Positions 8,860 through 18,455 are shown, counted from the stretch's first letter. The stretch: 44,413 nucleotides of DNA from CAZQLW01 sp964639875 (GCA_964639875.1 CAZXEM010000003.1:1-44413), one strand, 5' to 3'. The notes: generated from the letters alone by a model not told the origin. A program made the numbers and translations.

Positions 8860-9729
8860 TTATTTAATTATTTTTAACTTTTCTTTTTTTTCTAACTCAT
8901 ACTGATAAGTAAAATCAAGTAATAAGGTAGTAGTATAAGAAACTTTTTCTTTTAATGTTTTACTGCAAATTAAAATTGCTTCCTGTTTCTCTTTTTTAAG
9001 TTCAATAGTTAAATCAGTATTGGAATTTTGGAATTTACAATTTAACGATTCACTACCAAGTTTAGCAGAATCAAAATCAATCAGTTTAATTTTACCTTTA
9101 CCTTTATTTTTTAAACGGATTCTAAACTCTATCTCCGGACTATCGCCAGGCAAAATTATTTCTTCTATTTCATCAACAGCTAACGGCGCACCCTGCCCAG
9201 AATAACTTTTCAAATCATCAAATTTACAACCAGAATCATAAATTTCGTAAATGTTAGGGTTAATACAAACAGTATCAGTAAATTCTATTTTGGAAAAGTA
9301 AGATAAAGTTAAAAAGTAGTTTGCAAGATATTCTTCTGCGTTTTGAAAAAGATCTCCAGAATTACCAGAAAAATCAAAATATTTTTTATCCCCATCAGGG
9401 GCAGTAATACTTCTACCTTTCAAAAGATCAAGTGATTGTTGAGGATTCCCTTTATCTGGTGGAGAAACATCAAAATATTTTCTGTTCAAACCGACAAAGT
9501 TAACTTCTATAGTAGTTGCATCATAACCCATCTGGTTATCAAGCTGAACAACCATTTTAAAATCTGAGTTAGGATAAATTTCTTCAGGAGGTGCCCGATC
9601 AATAAAATCTATTCGCATTTCTGCTACCCCTTGTTTAAAATTGTACTGACTTAATTTTTCTGGAGTTTTACTACACCCTACAAGAAGAACAAAAATAATG
9701 ATTAAAAAAAGCAGGTTTAAACGTTTCAT
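8860..9729 (-). CDS. Surface lipoprotein of unknown function
   Basis: A 289-residue protein with a classic lipobox signal (LLVGCSK, Cys19), so it should be anchored to the outer face of the membrane. The rest is beta-rich with phrases such as FKMVVQLDNQMGYDATTIEV and EFRIRLKNKGKGKIKLI, which resemble CARDB-like or Ig-like extracellular domains. The family is not recognised. Its ATG overlaps the stop of the upstream 643-residue gene by four bases (ATGA), a strong sign of one transcript and translational coupling, and it shares the same Ig-like style with that protein. Confidence 0.75.
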   Translation of the reverse strand: MKRLNLLFLIIIFVLLVGCSKTPEKLSQYNFKQGVAEMRIDFIDRAPPEEIYPNSDFKMVVQLDNQMGYDATTIEVNFVGLNRKYFDVSPPDKGNPQQSLDLLKGRSITAPDGDKKYFDFSGNSGDLFQNAEEYLANYFLTLSYFSKIEFTDTVCINPNIYEIYDSGCKFDDLKSYSGQGAPLAVDEIEEIILPGDSPEIEFRIRLKNKGKGKIKLIDFDSAKLGSESLNCKFQNSNTDLTIELKKEKQEAILICSKTLKEKVSYTTTLLLDFTYQYELEKKEKLKIIK

Positions 9730-11654
9730 CCTTCAACCACCACAATTTCCATATTAACTTTTTTATTAATTTGATAATCATAGGTTATTTCTGCTTCATA
9801 CTCTTTAAAAATATAATTAGGAGGATTTTTTAAATTATCAGGTACTGTTTTAATAACACAAGTTGGTAAATAAATTATTTTATTATATTTTGAACTTCCT
9901 TTTACAGGAGTAGTACTCCCAACACATTCTGGTTTTACACCTAATAAATCTGCAGGTTCGTCTCCGCTTAAATCAATATTATATTTACTAACTTCTAAAA
10001 TGGTTCCAGAACCAACATTTTCAATATTGGAAGATAATAACATCCCCGTTGAACCTTCAATAATTGGTTTTTCAATCGGGTTACCAAACGCAAAGTTCAT
10101 TCTTGCAAAATCTGCAGGGGCTTGAGATTTAGCATTTGATCCTGAAAAATGTGCTTTCATAATTTTTGGGATCCATTCTTTTTTCCAAACCTCATCTTTC
10201 TCATCACCAATAAATGCCCGTTGTAACCTTGATTTTGTAACTAAATTAATAAAAGTAGCATTATAATTAATTTCATAGCTTCCATTAAGGTATTCGTCAT
10301 TTGGCAATTCAGGTTCACAAATAAAAGATCTACTAATTTCTAGTTCTCCATTAATTGAAAGAACAGCAGGATCATCAGAATTACCCCCACTAACTTTTCC
10401 AAGATAGTTACCGTCTCGTATCCTATTATTAACAAAATTACATGTAATAATAACTTCTATACCCTCTTGTTTACGTGGATTTTTTATTTCCAATTCAATC
10501 GGAAATTTAGCAGTTGTTTTTCCCCCTACTTGAAATGTTTTTTTCGGAAAATAATCACTAACAACCAGTTTAGCTGTTGTTGGCATTTTTATTGTTGGAT
10601 CAATACTACCAGAAATTTGTGTAATTCCTTTATTTCTTTCTTCTTGTTGTTTAACCACACATTTCTTGTAAGAAGTAGTTCCTGGCTTGTACCTTTCTTC
10701 ATGTTCACAGATGTATTCTATCTCTGCAATTTCTTTCTTTTCCTCAACACATTGAGGTAAGTCAGTATATCTTCCTTCAATAAAACATTTCCAATTTAAT
10801 ACTGCAGGATTAGCACTATTTTTTCCTAACTCAGCTCTAGCATCTGCTTGTGTTTTTTCAAATTCAGTCATTGTTGGAAGAACTCCATCTTGAGCATAAG
10901 CAACGCTAGGCATTGAAGGAATAAGAATTGTAAAAATAATGTATAAAATCCCCACAATTTTAGCAGTGTTGATTAAAAAAGCACCAGGGCCTTCCTTTTT
11001 TGTTGGTAAGGTCATTAAACCAAAGAAAGCCCACCAAGGCATGAAAAGGACTAAATTTTTTAGAACCGGAGTGCTAGTTAATCCAAACTCTTTTGCTATA
11101 AAAGAAACTAGGCCTACGTCCATAAATAAAAAAAATACAGGTAAAAGTCCGTAAAGTTCAGGTTTAATCGCTTGACCTTTAGTAAAGATTAAAGGAACAA
11201 TGTAAAACAAAGCACTAAAAGTTCCATAATACATTAAAAATGTAGATTCTCCACTTGAACCAAAAACATACCACCAAACAAAAAAAATAATCATTGGAAT
11301 AAAAACTGCCCAACGATCAGTATCTAACTTGCTTGATAATGCATAACCTGCTAAAATGAATAAAAGTAAAGAAAGAATAGTAGTTACTCCAGAAATGCCC
11401 ATTACTCTTAAAGTATAATGGATAACTCCCAAAATAATCATTAAAAAACTTACCGTCCTTAAAGCACCAGTAGTTTCTTTTATAGCTGTAGCACCAGCAG
11501 CAAAACCAGCTCCACTTATTGCTGAACCGCCCGCACTAACTGCAGAACCAACACCACCAGCAGCTTTTCCTAAAGCTCCACCCGCAACACTACCAATACC
11601 TTTTGCAGCACCACTACCTTTTAAAGCGCCCATTAGTCCTGAAAGTTTACCCAT
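9726..11654 (-). CDS. Large membrane-anchored surface protein
   Basis: About 642 residues. The N-terminal 60 residues are almost entirely Gly, Ala and Ser with repeated GSAVSAGGSA-like phrases. About six hydrophobic segments follow (roughly residues 65-250). The last near AYA resembles a signal-like junction to a 390-residue extracytoplasmic region with paired cysteines and Ig-like beta domains (for example KFPIELEIKNPRKQEGIEVII). I do not recognise the family. The frame can be extended 11 codons to 11687, but the ATG at 11654 has a GAGGTG site just upstream and is preferred. It sits between the pilin-like gene and the lipoprotein and overlaps the latter by four bases, so the products probably act together at the cell surface. 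Confidence 0.75.
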   Translation of the reverse strand: MGKLSGLMGALKGSGAAKGIGSVAGGALGKAAGGVGSAVSAGGSAISGAGFAAGATAIKETTGALRTVSFLMIILGVIHYTLRVMGISGVTTILSLLLFILAGYALSSKLDTDRWAVFIPMIIFFVWWYVFGSSGESTFLMYYGTFSALFYIVPLIFTKGQAIKPELYGLLPVFFLFMDVGLVSFIAKEFGLTSTPVLKNLVLFMPWWAFFGLMTLPTKKEGPGAFLINTAKIVGILYIIFTILIPSMPSVAYAQDGVLPTMTEFEKTQADARAELGKNSANPAVLNWKCFIEGRYTDLPQCVEEKKEIAEIEYICEHEERYKPGTTSYKKCVVKQQEERNKGITQISGSIDPTIKMPTTAKLVVSDYFPKKTFQVGGKTTAKFPIELEIKNPRKQEGIEVIITCNFVNNRIRDGNYLGKVSGGNSDDPAVLSINGELEISRSFICEPELPNDEYLNGSYEINYNATFINLVTKSRLQRAFIGDEKDEVWKKEWIPKIMKAHFSGSNAKSQAPADFARMNFAFGNPIEKPIIEGSTGMLLSSNIENVGSGTILEVSKYNIDLSGDEPADLLGVKPECVGSTTPVKGSSKYNKIIYLPTCVIKTVPDNLKNPPNYIFKEYEAEITYDYQINKKVNMEIVVVEG

Positions 11655-11703
11655 CTTCACCTCTTTTTTAAAAAAATTAAATAACAATAATAATTTTTAC
11701 AAT

Positions 11704-12903
11704 TTATTTTACTAAATCAACTTTAATTTCTCTTACTTCCAAAGTTTTCTTTGGTTTAACTTTTAAAGCGTTATTTCCCTGAAGTATATCATCACTCAAA
11801 TCTAAAATGTAGGAAAGTTCTTTAGTATCAAAATGTCGCACATGGCCATTAAAAACAATGTTACCATATTTACTAGTTACCACATCAACAAAATCCATCT
11901 TTAACCGAACTCTGAAATCTTCATTAGCAATTTCCTGATACTGTTCATAAGACAATTCAAAATAGTATGTTGGAAATTCAATATCTTTAAGTTTTGATTC
12001 AATCATAATGTGCGAAAGTAAGTATGTGCCTCGTCCTGTACTGAAAACAATTTGGTTTTCTCCCTGAAATAATAATTCTGGAGAAAATTCGATCGGAACA
12101 AAAACTAAATCACAGTCCGGTACGGAAGAATAAATTTCCTGGCCATTAACAGCAATAGCTAACTTTCCAACATCATTATATTTACAAGTTGGTTGAAATT
12201 TAAGAACAACCTTTTCAAGATTACTTTTCTCTGTTTCAGAAACTAAAAACATATTTTTAGAAGATTGAGATTCAACACTAGTAACTTCAGCTACAACCCT
12301 TACATTTTCTAAAGAAACTTCATTAGTTTTCCAAAATGCTATTCCCGGAGAAGATACACTGAAAGTAAGTTCATTATCATTTTGTAACTGACTTTTGGGT
12401 AAATTGATTGGCGTAACTTGACCAGTAATTTCAGAATCAAATATGGTTTCACTGTTCAAAGTAATTACTAACCTTCCTTTAGCTTCTTTAACTTTAAAAC
12501 TTAAAATTAAACCGTTAGTGTTTGCTAAATCAGAAATTGGAAATTGGAAACTTGTTGGTTTATCTGTAAACACTGCTCGCTTAGTATAAACAATATTTTT
12601 TTCTGCAATAATTTGACTTTCTGTTTTTGTAAAAATATTTACCACAGGTAATGAATGTTCAATCTCTCTCTGAGAAAGATAATCAATTCTACCAGGAGAA
12701 ACAGTTAACAAATTTTCTTCTAATTCTGCTTCTTCAAATTCGTCACCAGAATCAGTTTCAACAGTCTCTAACTCTTCACCCAACAATTCGGCCCTTTCAG
12801 CTGGAGCAATAAGAACAACAAACATCACTAATAAGCCGGCAATGATTGCCAGTAATACAGCCGTCCCTGCGGCTGCCTGTCCTCTTTTTATTTTCGCTTT
12901 CAT
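11704..12903 (-). CDS. Pilin-like (class III signal) surface protein
   Basis: A 399-residue protein that opens with a short basic stretch and KRGQAAAGTAVLLAIIAGLL, then a hydrophobic helix to about residue 32. The RGQ junction before the helix is what archaeal prepilin peptidase cuts in class III signal peptides, although the glutamate common at position +5 is missing. The remainder is a large beta-rich ectodomain with jelly-roll or CARDB-like phrases (LNSETIFDSEI, LAIAVNGQEIYSSV). It may be the subunit of an appendage or simply membrane-anchored. A TATA-like box near 12921-12931 lies about 23 nt upstream, so this is the first gene of the four-gene cluster running down to 8315. Confidence 0.75.
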   Translation of the reverse strand: MKAKIKRGQAAAGTAVLLAIIAGLLVMFVVLIAPAERAELLGEELETVETDSGDEFEEAELEENLLTVSPGRIDYLSQREIEHSLPVVNIFTKTESQIIAEKNIVYTKRAVFTDKPTSFQFPISDLANTNGLILSFKVKEAKGRLVITLNSETIFDSEITGQVTPINLPKSQLQNDNELTFSVSSPGIAFWKTNEVSLENVRVVAEVTSVESQSSKNMFLVSETEKSNLEKVVLKFQPTCKYNDVGKLAIAVNGQEIYSSVPDCDLVFVPIEFSPELLFQGENQIVFSTGRGTYLLSHIMIESKLKDIEFPTYYFELSYEQYQEIANEDFRVRLKMDFVDVVTSKYGNIVFNGHVRHFDTKELSYILDLSDDILQGNNALKVKPKKTLEVREIKVDLVK

Positions 12904-13023
12904 AAAACCTAGATTTTTTTTGTTATATATAAAATATTCTATTTTTAAGAGTATTTAGAATAAAATTATTGAACCTATAAAATAGGAGAAGCTTTTTAAA
13001 AAAAGCAATAAAATGAGGTAATG

Positions 13024-13962
13024 ATGAAAAGTAAACAAATATTTGTAAAAAAGAAAGAAGTTGGAATGTACGGTAAACCTGCTCAAGAAAAAACTACAGA
13101 AGAACTATTAAAGTACGGAATAGTAAACATTGATAAGCCTAAAGGCCCAACTTCACACCAAACTTCTGATCATGTTAAAAAAATATTAAAAATTGGTAAA
13201 GCTGGCCATTCTGGAACACTTGACCCCCAAGTTACGGGAGTGCAACCAATAGCTTTTGGAAAAGCTACGAGAATAACTCAATTTTTTCTTACTGCACCAA
13301 AAGAATATGTTTGTATTATGCATTTACATAAAGATATTGACGAAAAAGTTCTTAAAGAAGGAATCAGCAAATTTATTGGTAAAATCAGACAATTACCTCC
13401 AATAAAAAGTGCAATTAAAAGACAACTTCGAACCAGAGAAATTTATGGATTGGAAATAATTGAAATTGATGAACGAGATGTCTTGTTTAAAGTAAAATGT
13501 CAAGCAGGAACTTATATTAGAAAACTTTGCCATGATATTGGCCAAGAATTAGGCACTGGTGCCCATATGGCAGAATTAAGAAGAACTAAAGCTGGTCCAT
13601 TTGGCGAGGAAGATAGTCTAGTAACTTTAAATGATTTAGCTGACGCTTACCATTTCTATAAAGAAGAAAAAGATGATAAATTTTTACGTTACTGTATCCA
13701 ACCAATAGAAAATACGTTAAAACATCTTTCTAAATGTTGGATATTCGATACAACAATTAAAAGTTTAACTCATGGAAGAGACTTAGCAATCCCAGGAATT
13801 AGTAAGTTGGAAAGTTTTAGAAAAGGTGAAACAATTGCTATTTTAACATTAAAAGGGGAGTTGGTAGCTATTGGAGAATCTTTAATGTCAGCAGTAGAAA
13901 TTAATACTAACAATAAAGGGTTAGCAGTAGATATCCAGAAAGTTTTCATGGACGCTCTTTAA
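13024..13962 (+). CDS. cbf5: Cbf5/TruB-family pseudouridine synthase
   Basis: About 312 residues. Archaeal Cbf5 is the catalytic subunit of H/ACA ribonucleoproteins and also makes pseudouridine 55 in tRNA. The catalytic motif HSGTLDPQVTG is present with Asp67, preceded by NIDKPKGPTSHQ. The thumb and core motifs TYIRKLCHDIG and GAHMAELRRTKAGPF are intact. The C-terminal 75 residues form a PUA domain (HGRDLAIPGI, GETIAILTLKGELVAIG). Two ATGs lie in tandem at 13021 and 13024; the second is better spaced from GAGGT at 13015-13019. A TATA box, TATAAAAT, is at 12976-12983. Convergent with the coiled-coil gene. Confidence 0.95.
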   Translation: MKSKQIFVKKKEVGMYGKPAQEKTTEELLKYGIVNIDKPKGPTSHQTSDHVKKILKIGKAGHSGTLDPQVTGVQPIAFGKATRITQFFLTAPKEYVCIMHLHKDIDEKVLKEGISKFIGKIRQLPPIKSAIKRQLRTREIYGLEIIEIDERDVLFKVKCQAGTYIRKLCHDIGQELGTGAHMAELRRTKAGPFGEEDSLVTLNDLADAYHFYKEEKDDKFLRYCIQPIENTLKHLSKCWIFDTTIKSLTHGRDLAIPGISKLESFRKGETIAILTLKGELVAIGESLMSAVEINTNNKGLAVDIQKVFMDAL

Positions 13963-14901
13963 TTAATCAGCGTAGGAATCGTCATCTTTTCCTTTTTTTG
14001 CATTTATTTCTTCTTTAATTAATAATGCTTTGTATTCTTTATTTAATGTTTCTTTTTCTTTAATTAATGAATAAATTTTCTTATAAATTTCTTCTGACTC
14101 AGTCCAAGTTTTGGTTACCTCTTTACTTGAATTAGATACCGTTTCATCAATTTTAATCTCTTTCTCAAAAAAATCTAGTAATTCTTCTAAGTGTTTCTTA
14201 AAATCTTTCCAACTTTTTTTGTGTTCATGAAGACTCTTTTCTAAATCTTCAGATTCTTTAAACAACTCATCAAAAGTATTGTGGATACTTTTACTAAGGT
14301 CAAAACGTTTTTGTTCAATAACTTCGTTTTCTTCTAATAACCCTAAATGTTTAGAAATAAGTTCTTGTTTTTTTTTAATAATCTCTTCTTTTTTAGATTG
14401 ATCAATTTCATTTCCTTTTTTAGATGAACGTCTTAAATTTATATATTCTTTTTTTAACAATCTTTTTTCATTGTCAAGTTCTTTTTTAAGCTTAGGGATT
14501 CTATCTTTTATTTCTTTTTTAATAGATTCAAGTGTATCTTTATAAATTTCTTTTGACTTTTTAAGATAATATTCAACCTCAGAAAACTTACTTAAAACAT
14601 AATTAAAATTTTTCTGTGCATTTTTAACATGATCATGATTTTTATCTTTTAAATACAATTCAATAGAAGCAATAAAAGATTTTAAAAAATGAATGATTTG
14701 TCTATTAATCACCATTATTTCTAAATCATCATGCGTAGCCTTTCTGTTACGTTTAGCATCTTTTTTTTCAGAAATATATTCGTTAAAATAATCATTCCAT
14801 TCTTTTTTATTAATTTTCTCTTCCTTACGTTCTATATTAGCATCCCTTCTTAAAGGACTAAACAAATACTTAAAGATTTTTCCAATAAATCCTAAAACCA
14901 T
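13963..14901 (-). CDS. Coiled-coil protein of unknown function
   Basis: A 312-residue, highly charged protein (Lys and Glu dominate) predicted to be mostly alpha-helical with long coiled-coil stretches at about residues 70-220 and 240-300. A weakly hydrophobic N-terminal segment (MVLGFIGKIFKYLFSPL) could be an amphipathic membrane anchor. No catalytic motif is visible and the family is not recognised. It follows the phosphoesterase gene by 31 nt and may be co-transcribed with it and eS1. Its stop abuts the cbf5 stop directly. Confidence 0.7.
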   Translation of the reverse strand: MVLGFIGKIFKYLFSPLRRDANIERKEEKINKKEWNDYFNEYISEKKDAKRNRKATHDDLEIMVINRQIIHFLKSFIASIELYLKDKNHDHVKNAQKNFNYVLSKFSEVEYYLKKSKEIYKDTLESIKKEIKDRIPKLKKELDNEKRLLKKEYINLRRSSKKGNEIDQSKKEEIIKKKQELISKHLGLLEENEVIEQKRFDLSKSIHNTFDELFKESEDLEKSLHEHKKSWKDFKKHLEELLDFFEKEIKIDETVSNSSKEVTKTWTESEEIYKKIYSLIKEKETLNKEYKALLIKEEINAKKGKDDDSYAD

Positions 14902-14932
14902 AACAAGAGAATAAATATCAAATTATATAAAC

Positions 14933-15529
14933 CTAACTCAATTCTATAACCATCCCTTCCCAGCCAGGATTGATTACGGGAGTTTTACCAATTTTACTGT
15001 TAGCGCCAGCAGTTTCATGAATGTGACCACAAATTGCTAATTTTGGTTTTATTCTTTCAATGAATTTACGAAAATCTTTATTACCAACATGATGATCTTC
15101 TAATAAATCAGCGTCAGTACTAAAAGGAGGTCCGTGAGTTACTAAAATGATTTTATCGTTTTTGTATTTGCCGTACCATTCACGAGAAAGTTTTCTAAAC
15201 TCTTGATCCTGAACAGAAAAACCGCCCTCACCATAACCTAAAAAGACATAATTCCCAATCCGGAAAGCTTTATGATTAAAGTTAATGCAATTCGGATAAT
15301 CTGCAAGAACTTCTTTAAACATACGATCACTTTCATGATTACCAGGAATAATGTAAACTTTTTTCCCGATGTTATTAAATTGTTTAAGAACGTAACGTAA
15401 ACTTCTCCCAAATTCTGTTAAATCACCAGCACAAACAACAAATTCTATGTCGTTCTGACTAGCTCTCTTAACTAGTTCTTTAAGAGCTTTTTTATCTTCA
15501 TGTAAATCTACAAAAGTTAAAAATTTCAT
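14933..15529 (-). CDS. Calcineurin-like metallophosphoesterase
   Basis: A 198-residue single-domain phosphoesterase with the full metal-binding motif series: DxH at residues 8-10 (FVDLH), GD in VVCAGDLTEFG, GNHES, VTHGPP and CGHIHE. These coordinate two metal ions that hydrolyse phosphodiesters or phosphomonoesters; the substrate cannot be read from sequence. Length matches small archaeal YfcE/MJ0936-like members. It lies 28 nt downstream of eS1 on the same strand, so the two may share a transcript. Confidence 0.9.
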   Translation of the reverse strand: MKFLTFVDLHEDKKALKELVKRASQNDIEFVVCAGDLTEFGRSLRYVLKQFNNIGKKVYIIPGNHESDRMFKEVLADYPNCINFNHKAFRIGNYVFLGYGEGGFSVQDQEFRKLSREWYGKYKNDKIILVTHGPPFSTDADLLEDHHVGNKDFRKFIERIKPKLAICGHIHETAGANSKIGKTPVINPGWEGMVIELS

Positions 15530-15557
15530 TATAAAAAAATAATTTAAAAATTAAAAG

Positions 15558-16373
15558 TTATTTTTCTTTTAATTCTTCTTTGTTGTCAGCAGTATTTTTT
15601 TCAGTTTCTGCATCTACTTTCTCAATATCCTCAGTTTCTGGAACAGTTTCAGCTTTTTCTTCAGTAGGAGCTTCTTCTTTCTTTTCCTCTGCTGGAGTTT
15701 TAGCTTCTTCTTTCTCAACTGCCGCTGCAGGAGTTGTTTCCTTTTTCTCTTCTAGAGTTTTATCGTCAACAACAACTTCTTCCTGAATGATTCCTTTTTC
15801 TTGCAATTTCATTGCTCGAACAGTAACTTCTTTAAGAGGATAGATTTTATCTAAATTCTTTTTAAGAGCGAATATTAATCTTCTATTCACTAAAAGAGAA
15901 ATTAAACTTTCAAAACTATTCTTTTTGAATTCTTCATTTAATAATTCTTGTAATCTCTTTCTTAAACCAGTGTGTTTAGATTTTTGTGTTTTACCTCGAG
16001 AAACCATTAAACTTTTAACAATGATTTTTTTCCCGCCTTTAGTAGTCAAAATACAATAATCATCAATCCGGTTAGTGTTCTTTCTTACAACTCTTTTAAT
16101 GTAAGCAGGAGTTAATTCGTAACTAATTATAGATGTATTAAGAGTGTTACCATTAACATTTGTAATTTGAAAACCAATATAAACATTCTGAGCTTTAATA
16201 TTTCCAGTTAAATCTTTAAGGTTAACTTTAAGTTTTCTTCCTACAGCTTTTTCAGGATCAAAAAGATAACTTTCACCAATTTCTTTTTGAGCGAAAATTT
16301 TAGGAGCAATAACTTTATACCATAATTTCTTTTTTACTTTAATTTTACTGACTTTTTTCTTTGCTTTAGCCAT
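15558..16373 (-). CDS. rps1e: 30S ribosomal protein eS1 (S3Ae)
   Basis: A 271-residue protein whose first 195 residues match archaeal eS1: the basic N-terminus, KLWYKVIAPKIF, GRKLKVNLKDLTG, YIKRVVRKNTNRID and ALKKNLDKIYPLKEVTVRAMKL. It is a component of the small ribosomal subunit near the mRNA exit. The last 75 residues form a low-complexity Ala/Glu/Lys/Pro tail beyond the usual end of the family; this acidic extension is the one odd feature. TTATATA at 16397-16403, about 27 nt before the ATG, is a likely TATA box. Confidence 0.95.
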   Translation of the reverse strand: MAKAKKKVSKIKVKKKLWYKVIAPKIFAQKEIGESYLFDPEKAVGRKLKVNLKDLTGNIKAQNVYIGFQITNVNGNTLNTSIISYELTPAYIKRVVRKNTNRIDDYCILTTKGGKKIIVKSLMVSRGKTQKSKHTGLRKRLQELLNEEFKKNSFESLISLLVNRRLIFALKKNLDKIYPLKEVTVRAMKLQEKGIIQEEVVVDDKTLEEKKETTPAAAVEKEEAKTPAEEKKEEAPTEEKAETVPETEDIEKVDAETEKNTADNKEELKEK

Positions 16374-16777
16374 TTTTATAATATTCCTCTAATTGATTAT
16401 ATAGATACCCAATATTTAAGTTAAATTAGGAGAGTTATTTAAAAATGTTTCTAGTTTAAATGACAATAATTTGGTTAGTTGAAAATCTAGATAAATAGTT
16501 TAAACTGAACTTTAATTTTTCTAGTGAAATAATTCCAAAAATCAAAGACCATTTTTTAGAGATAGTGTTACAAAAAAAGCAAATTTTAGTCTTTTTTTGA
16601 AATAAATTACAAATCTGGGCTTCTTTTACAAAAGTAAGCGTTAAAAATCTATCCACTGTAGAATATAAAAGTATTTAAATAGGTACTTTATCCCCTGGTA
16701 TGGTAAAAACTATACTAATATGGGGCAAAGTCATTAGTTTTAAGTTAAATTGTTTAAAAAAGACAAAAAAAGGTAAA
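16374..16777. other. Intergenic region with an inverted repeat, otherwise empty
   Basis: About 400 bp between divergent eS1 and racemase genes. I see the eS1 TATA box (16397-16403), a palindrome AGTTTAAACT at 16497-16506 and a perfect 9-bp inverted repeat, CAAAAAAAG at 16571-16579 with CTTTTTTTG at 16591-16599, which could be a terminator or part of a small RNA. A TATA-like TATTTAAATA near 16671-16680 faces the racemase gene. A 66-codon minus-strand frame here lacks support. Confidence 0.4.
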
Positions 16778-17560
16778 ATGCAAACAATAGGAATAATAGG
16801 AGGATTAGGACCAGAAGCAACACAACTTCTTTTTAAAAAGATTGTAGATAAAACCCCTGCAGAATATGATCAAGAACACCTTCCACTGATGATTTTTAAT
16901 AATCCTCAAATTCCTGACAGAACTAAAGCCATTCTTTATAATGGAAAAAGTCCTGTGCCAGAATTAATTAGAAGTGCGAGAATCCTAGAGATATCAGGCG
17001 CAGATTTTATTGTTATCCCATGTAATACGGCCCATTGTTTTATTAAAGAAATTGAGAATAAAGTTTCAATACCATTTATTAATATGATTGAAGCAACGGC
17101 CCAAGATATTAAAAGAAAATATCCATTAGTAAAAAAAATCGGACTTTTAGCAACTTCAGGTACAGTGAGTAGCAAAATTTACCATCAAAAATTTTCTAAA
17201 ATAGATATGGAGATTATTACCCCTTCCGAAGATGAACAAGAAAATATTGTTATGGAAAGTGTCTATGGTAAAAAAGGAATTAAAGCAGGAGTTCATGATT
17301 ATCCTGGTAAACAGTTAGAAAGGGCAGGTCGATCATTAATCAATCGAGGAGCAGAATTAATAATTACTGGATGTACAGAAATATCCATTGTGGTAAAACA
17401 AGAAAATGTTGATTACCCAATTGTTGATCCGTTAACAATTTTAGCAGAAAAATCAGTACAAACAGCATTAATCCCAAAAACTTCTATTGACTATGCCCAC
17501 TACAGGTTAGAAAATCTCCCTGAAAAAGAAGTTTTAGAAATCCTTGAAGAGGAAGAATAA
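16778..17560 (+). CDS. Aspartate/glutamate racemase family protein
   Basis: About 260 residues. It opens with MQTIGIIGGLGPEAT, the hallmark of the Asp/Glu racemase (YgeA/RacX) family. The two catalytic cysteines are present in PCNTAHCF (first Cys) and ITGCTEIS (second Cys), so it should interconvert L- and D-Asp, D-Glu or another amino acid without cofactor. The frame extends upstream to an ATG at 16700, but homology begins at 16778, which has an AAAGG-type site just before it. The stop is followed with no spacer by the first ATP-grasp gene, so they form an operon. The context suggests it supplies a D-amino acid for peptide ligation. Confidence 0.9.
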   Translation: MQTIGIIGGLGPEATQLLFKKIVDKTPAEYDQEHLPLMIFNNPQIPDRTKAILYNGKSPVPELIRSARILEISGADFIVIPCNTAHCFIKEIENKVSIPFINMIEATAQDIKRKYPLVKKIGLLATSGTVSSKIYHQKFSKIDMEIITPSEDEQENIVMESVYGKKGIKAGVHDYPGKQLERAGRSLINRGAELIITGCTEISIVVKQENVDYPIVDPLTILAEKSVQTALIPKTSIDYAHYRLENLPEKEVLEILEEEE

Positions 17561-18439
17561 ATGGTAAAAGTTGCAATTTTACATCAAGATATAGAGTGGT
17601 CAGAAAAACAATTCCAAGAAAGTTTTTCTAAAAAAAATATTGAGGTTGAGATGTATGATGTTAGAACCACTTCGCTAGATGAATTATTAAAATACGATTT
17701 AGTGATCAATAGAGTTTATGCTAGTGTAGCTAACAGAAATTACCCAGATAATTTAAAAACATTAGAACTCTTAGAAGAACTTGAAAATAATAATGTTTTA
17801 TGTTTAAATTCTGCATTAACTACCAAAGTTGATTATTTTAAAGATTATGCCGCAATGATGCAAGAAGAAGCAGGGTTAATAACTCCAAAGACAAGAATAT
17901 TTAGAAATGCAGAAGAAGCAAAGGAAATTTCTGAAGAATTAGGTTTTCCATTAATTATGAAAAGGAATACAGGTGGAAGAGCAGTAGATTTAAGAAAAAT
18001 TGATAACGAATCAGAATTAGACCAGTATTTATCTACCCATAAAAATCATTATGGTGGAGATTATATTTTACAAGAATTTTTGACAAGCAGTTTACCTTAT
18101 GATTATCGAGTTACAATTATCGAAGACCAATTAGCTTTTGCTTACAAGAGAAGTTTATTATCAGTAAATGAGGATGAAGATCCTTGGCTTGCAAGTGTTT
18201 CAAAAGGTTCAAGTAGAGAATTATGTACTCTGCCCGAAGAAGTACTTGATGTTGCATTGAAAGGAGCAAAAAGTATCAAAGCATTTTATGATTCAATGGA
18301 CATTATTGTTACGAATGAAGGACCAGCAATCATTGAACATAACCCAACCCCAAATTATAGTTGCACTGCTGAAGAAATTGAAAAAAGCGAACAGTTCATT
18401 GATGAGGTAACAGAAATAATTACCCACTATATTAATTGA
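17561..18439 (+). CDS. RimK-like ATP-grasp ligase
   Basis: A 292-residue ATP-grasp enzyme. These enzymes activate a carboxylate as acyl-phosphate and join it to an amine. Visible elements are the ATP-binding lysine in FPLIMKRNTGGRAVDL, the hinge YILQEFL, the conserved arginine in YDYRVTII and the magnesium-binding Glu and Asn in IIEHNPTPNY. The N-terminal 100 residues form the family's pre-ATP-grasp domain. It begins at the base after the racemase stop, so the two are translationally coupled. The closest families are RimK-like alpha-glutamate or peptide ligases; the substrate is not known. With the racemase and a second ATP-grasp downstream it probably builds a small peptide or tags a protein. 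Confidence 0.88.
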   Translation: MVKVAILHQDIEWSEKQFQESFSKKNIEVEMYDVRTTSLDELLKYDLVINRVYASVANRNYPDNLKTLELLEELENNNVLCLNSALTTKVDYFKDYAAMMQEEAGLITPKTRIFRNAEEAKEISEELGFPLIMKRNTGGRAVDLRKIDNESELDQYLSTHKNHYGGDYILQEFLTSSLPYDYRVTIIEDQLAFAYKRSLLSVNEDEDPWLASVSKGSSRELCTLPEEVLDVALKGAKSIKAFYDSMDIIVTNEGPAIIEHNPTPNYSCTAEEIEKSEQFIDEVTEIITHYIN

Positions 18440-18455
18440 AAGAGAAAATAGATAA

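Noticed and set aside
16456..16656. 66-codon minus-strand frame in the eS1-racemase gap
   Set aside because: Low-complexity AT-rich composition, no start signal, includes an inverted repeat; not a convincing gene.
16700..16777. Upstream extension of the racemase
   Set aside because: The added 26 residues do not belong to the family, which starts at MQTIGIIGG; although a TATA-like box is well placed for 16700, the internal ATG with an AAAGG-type site is more likely.
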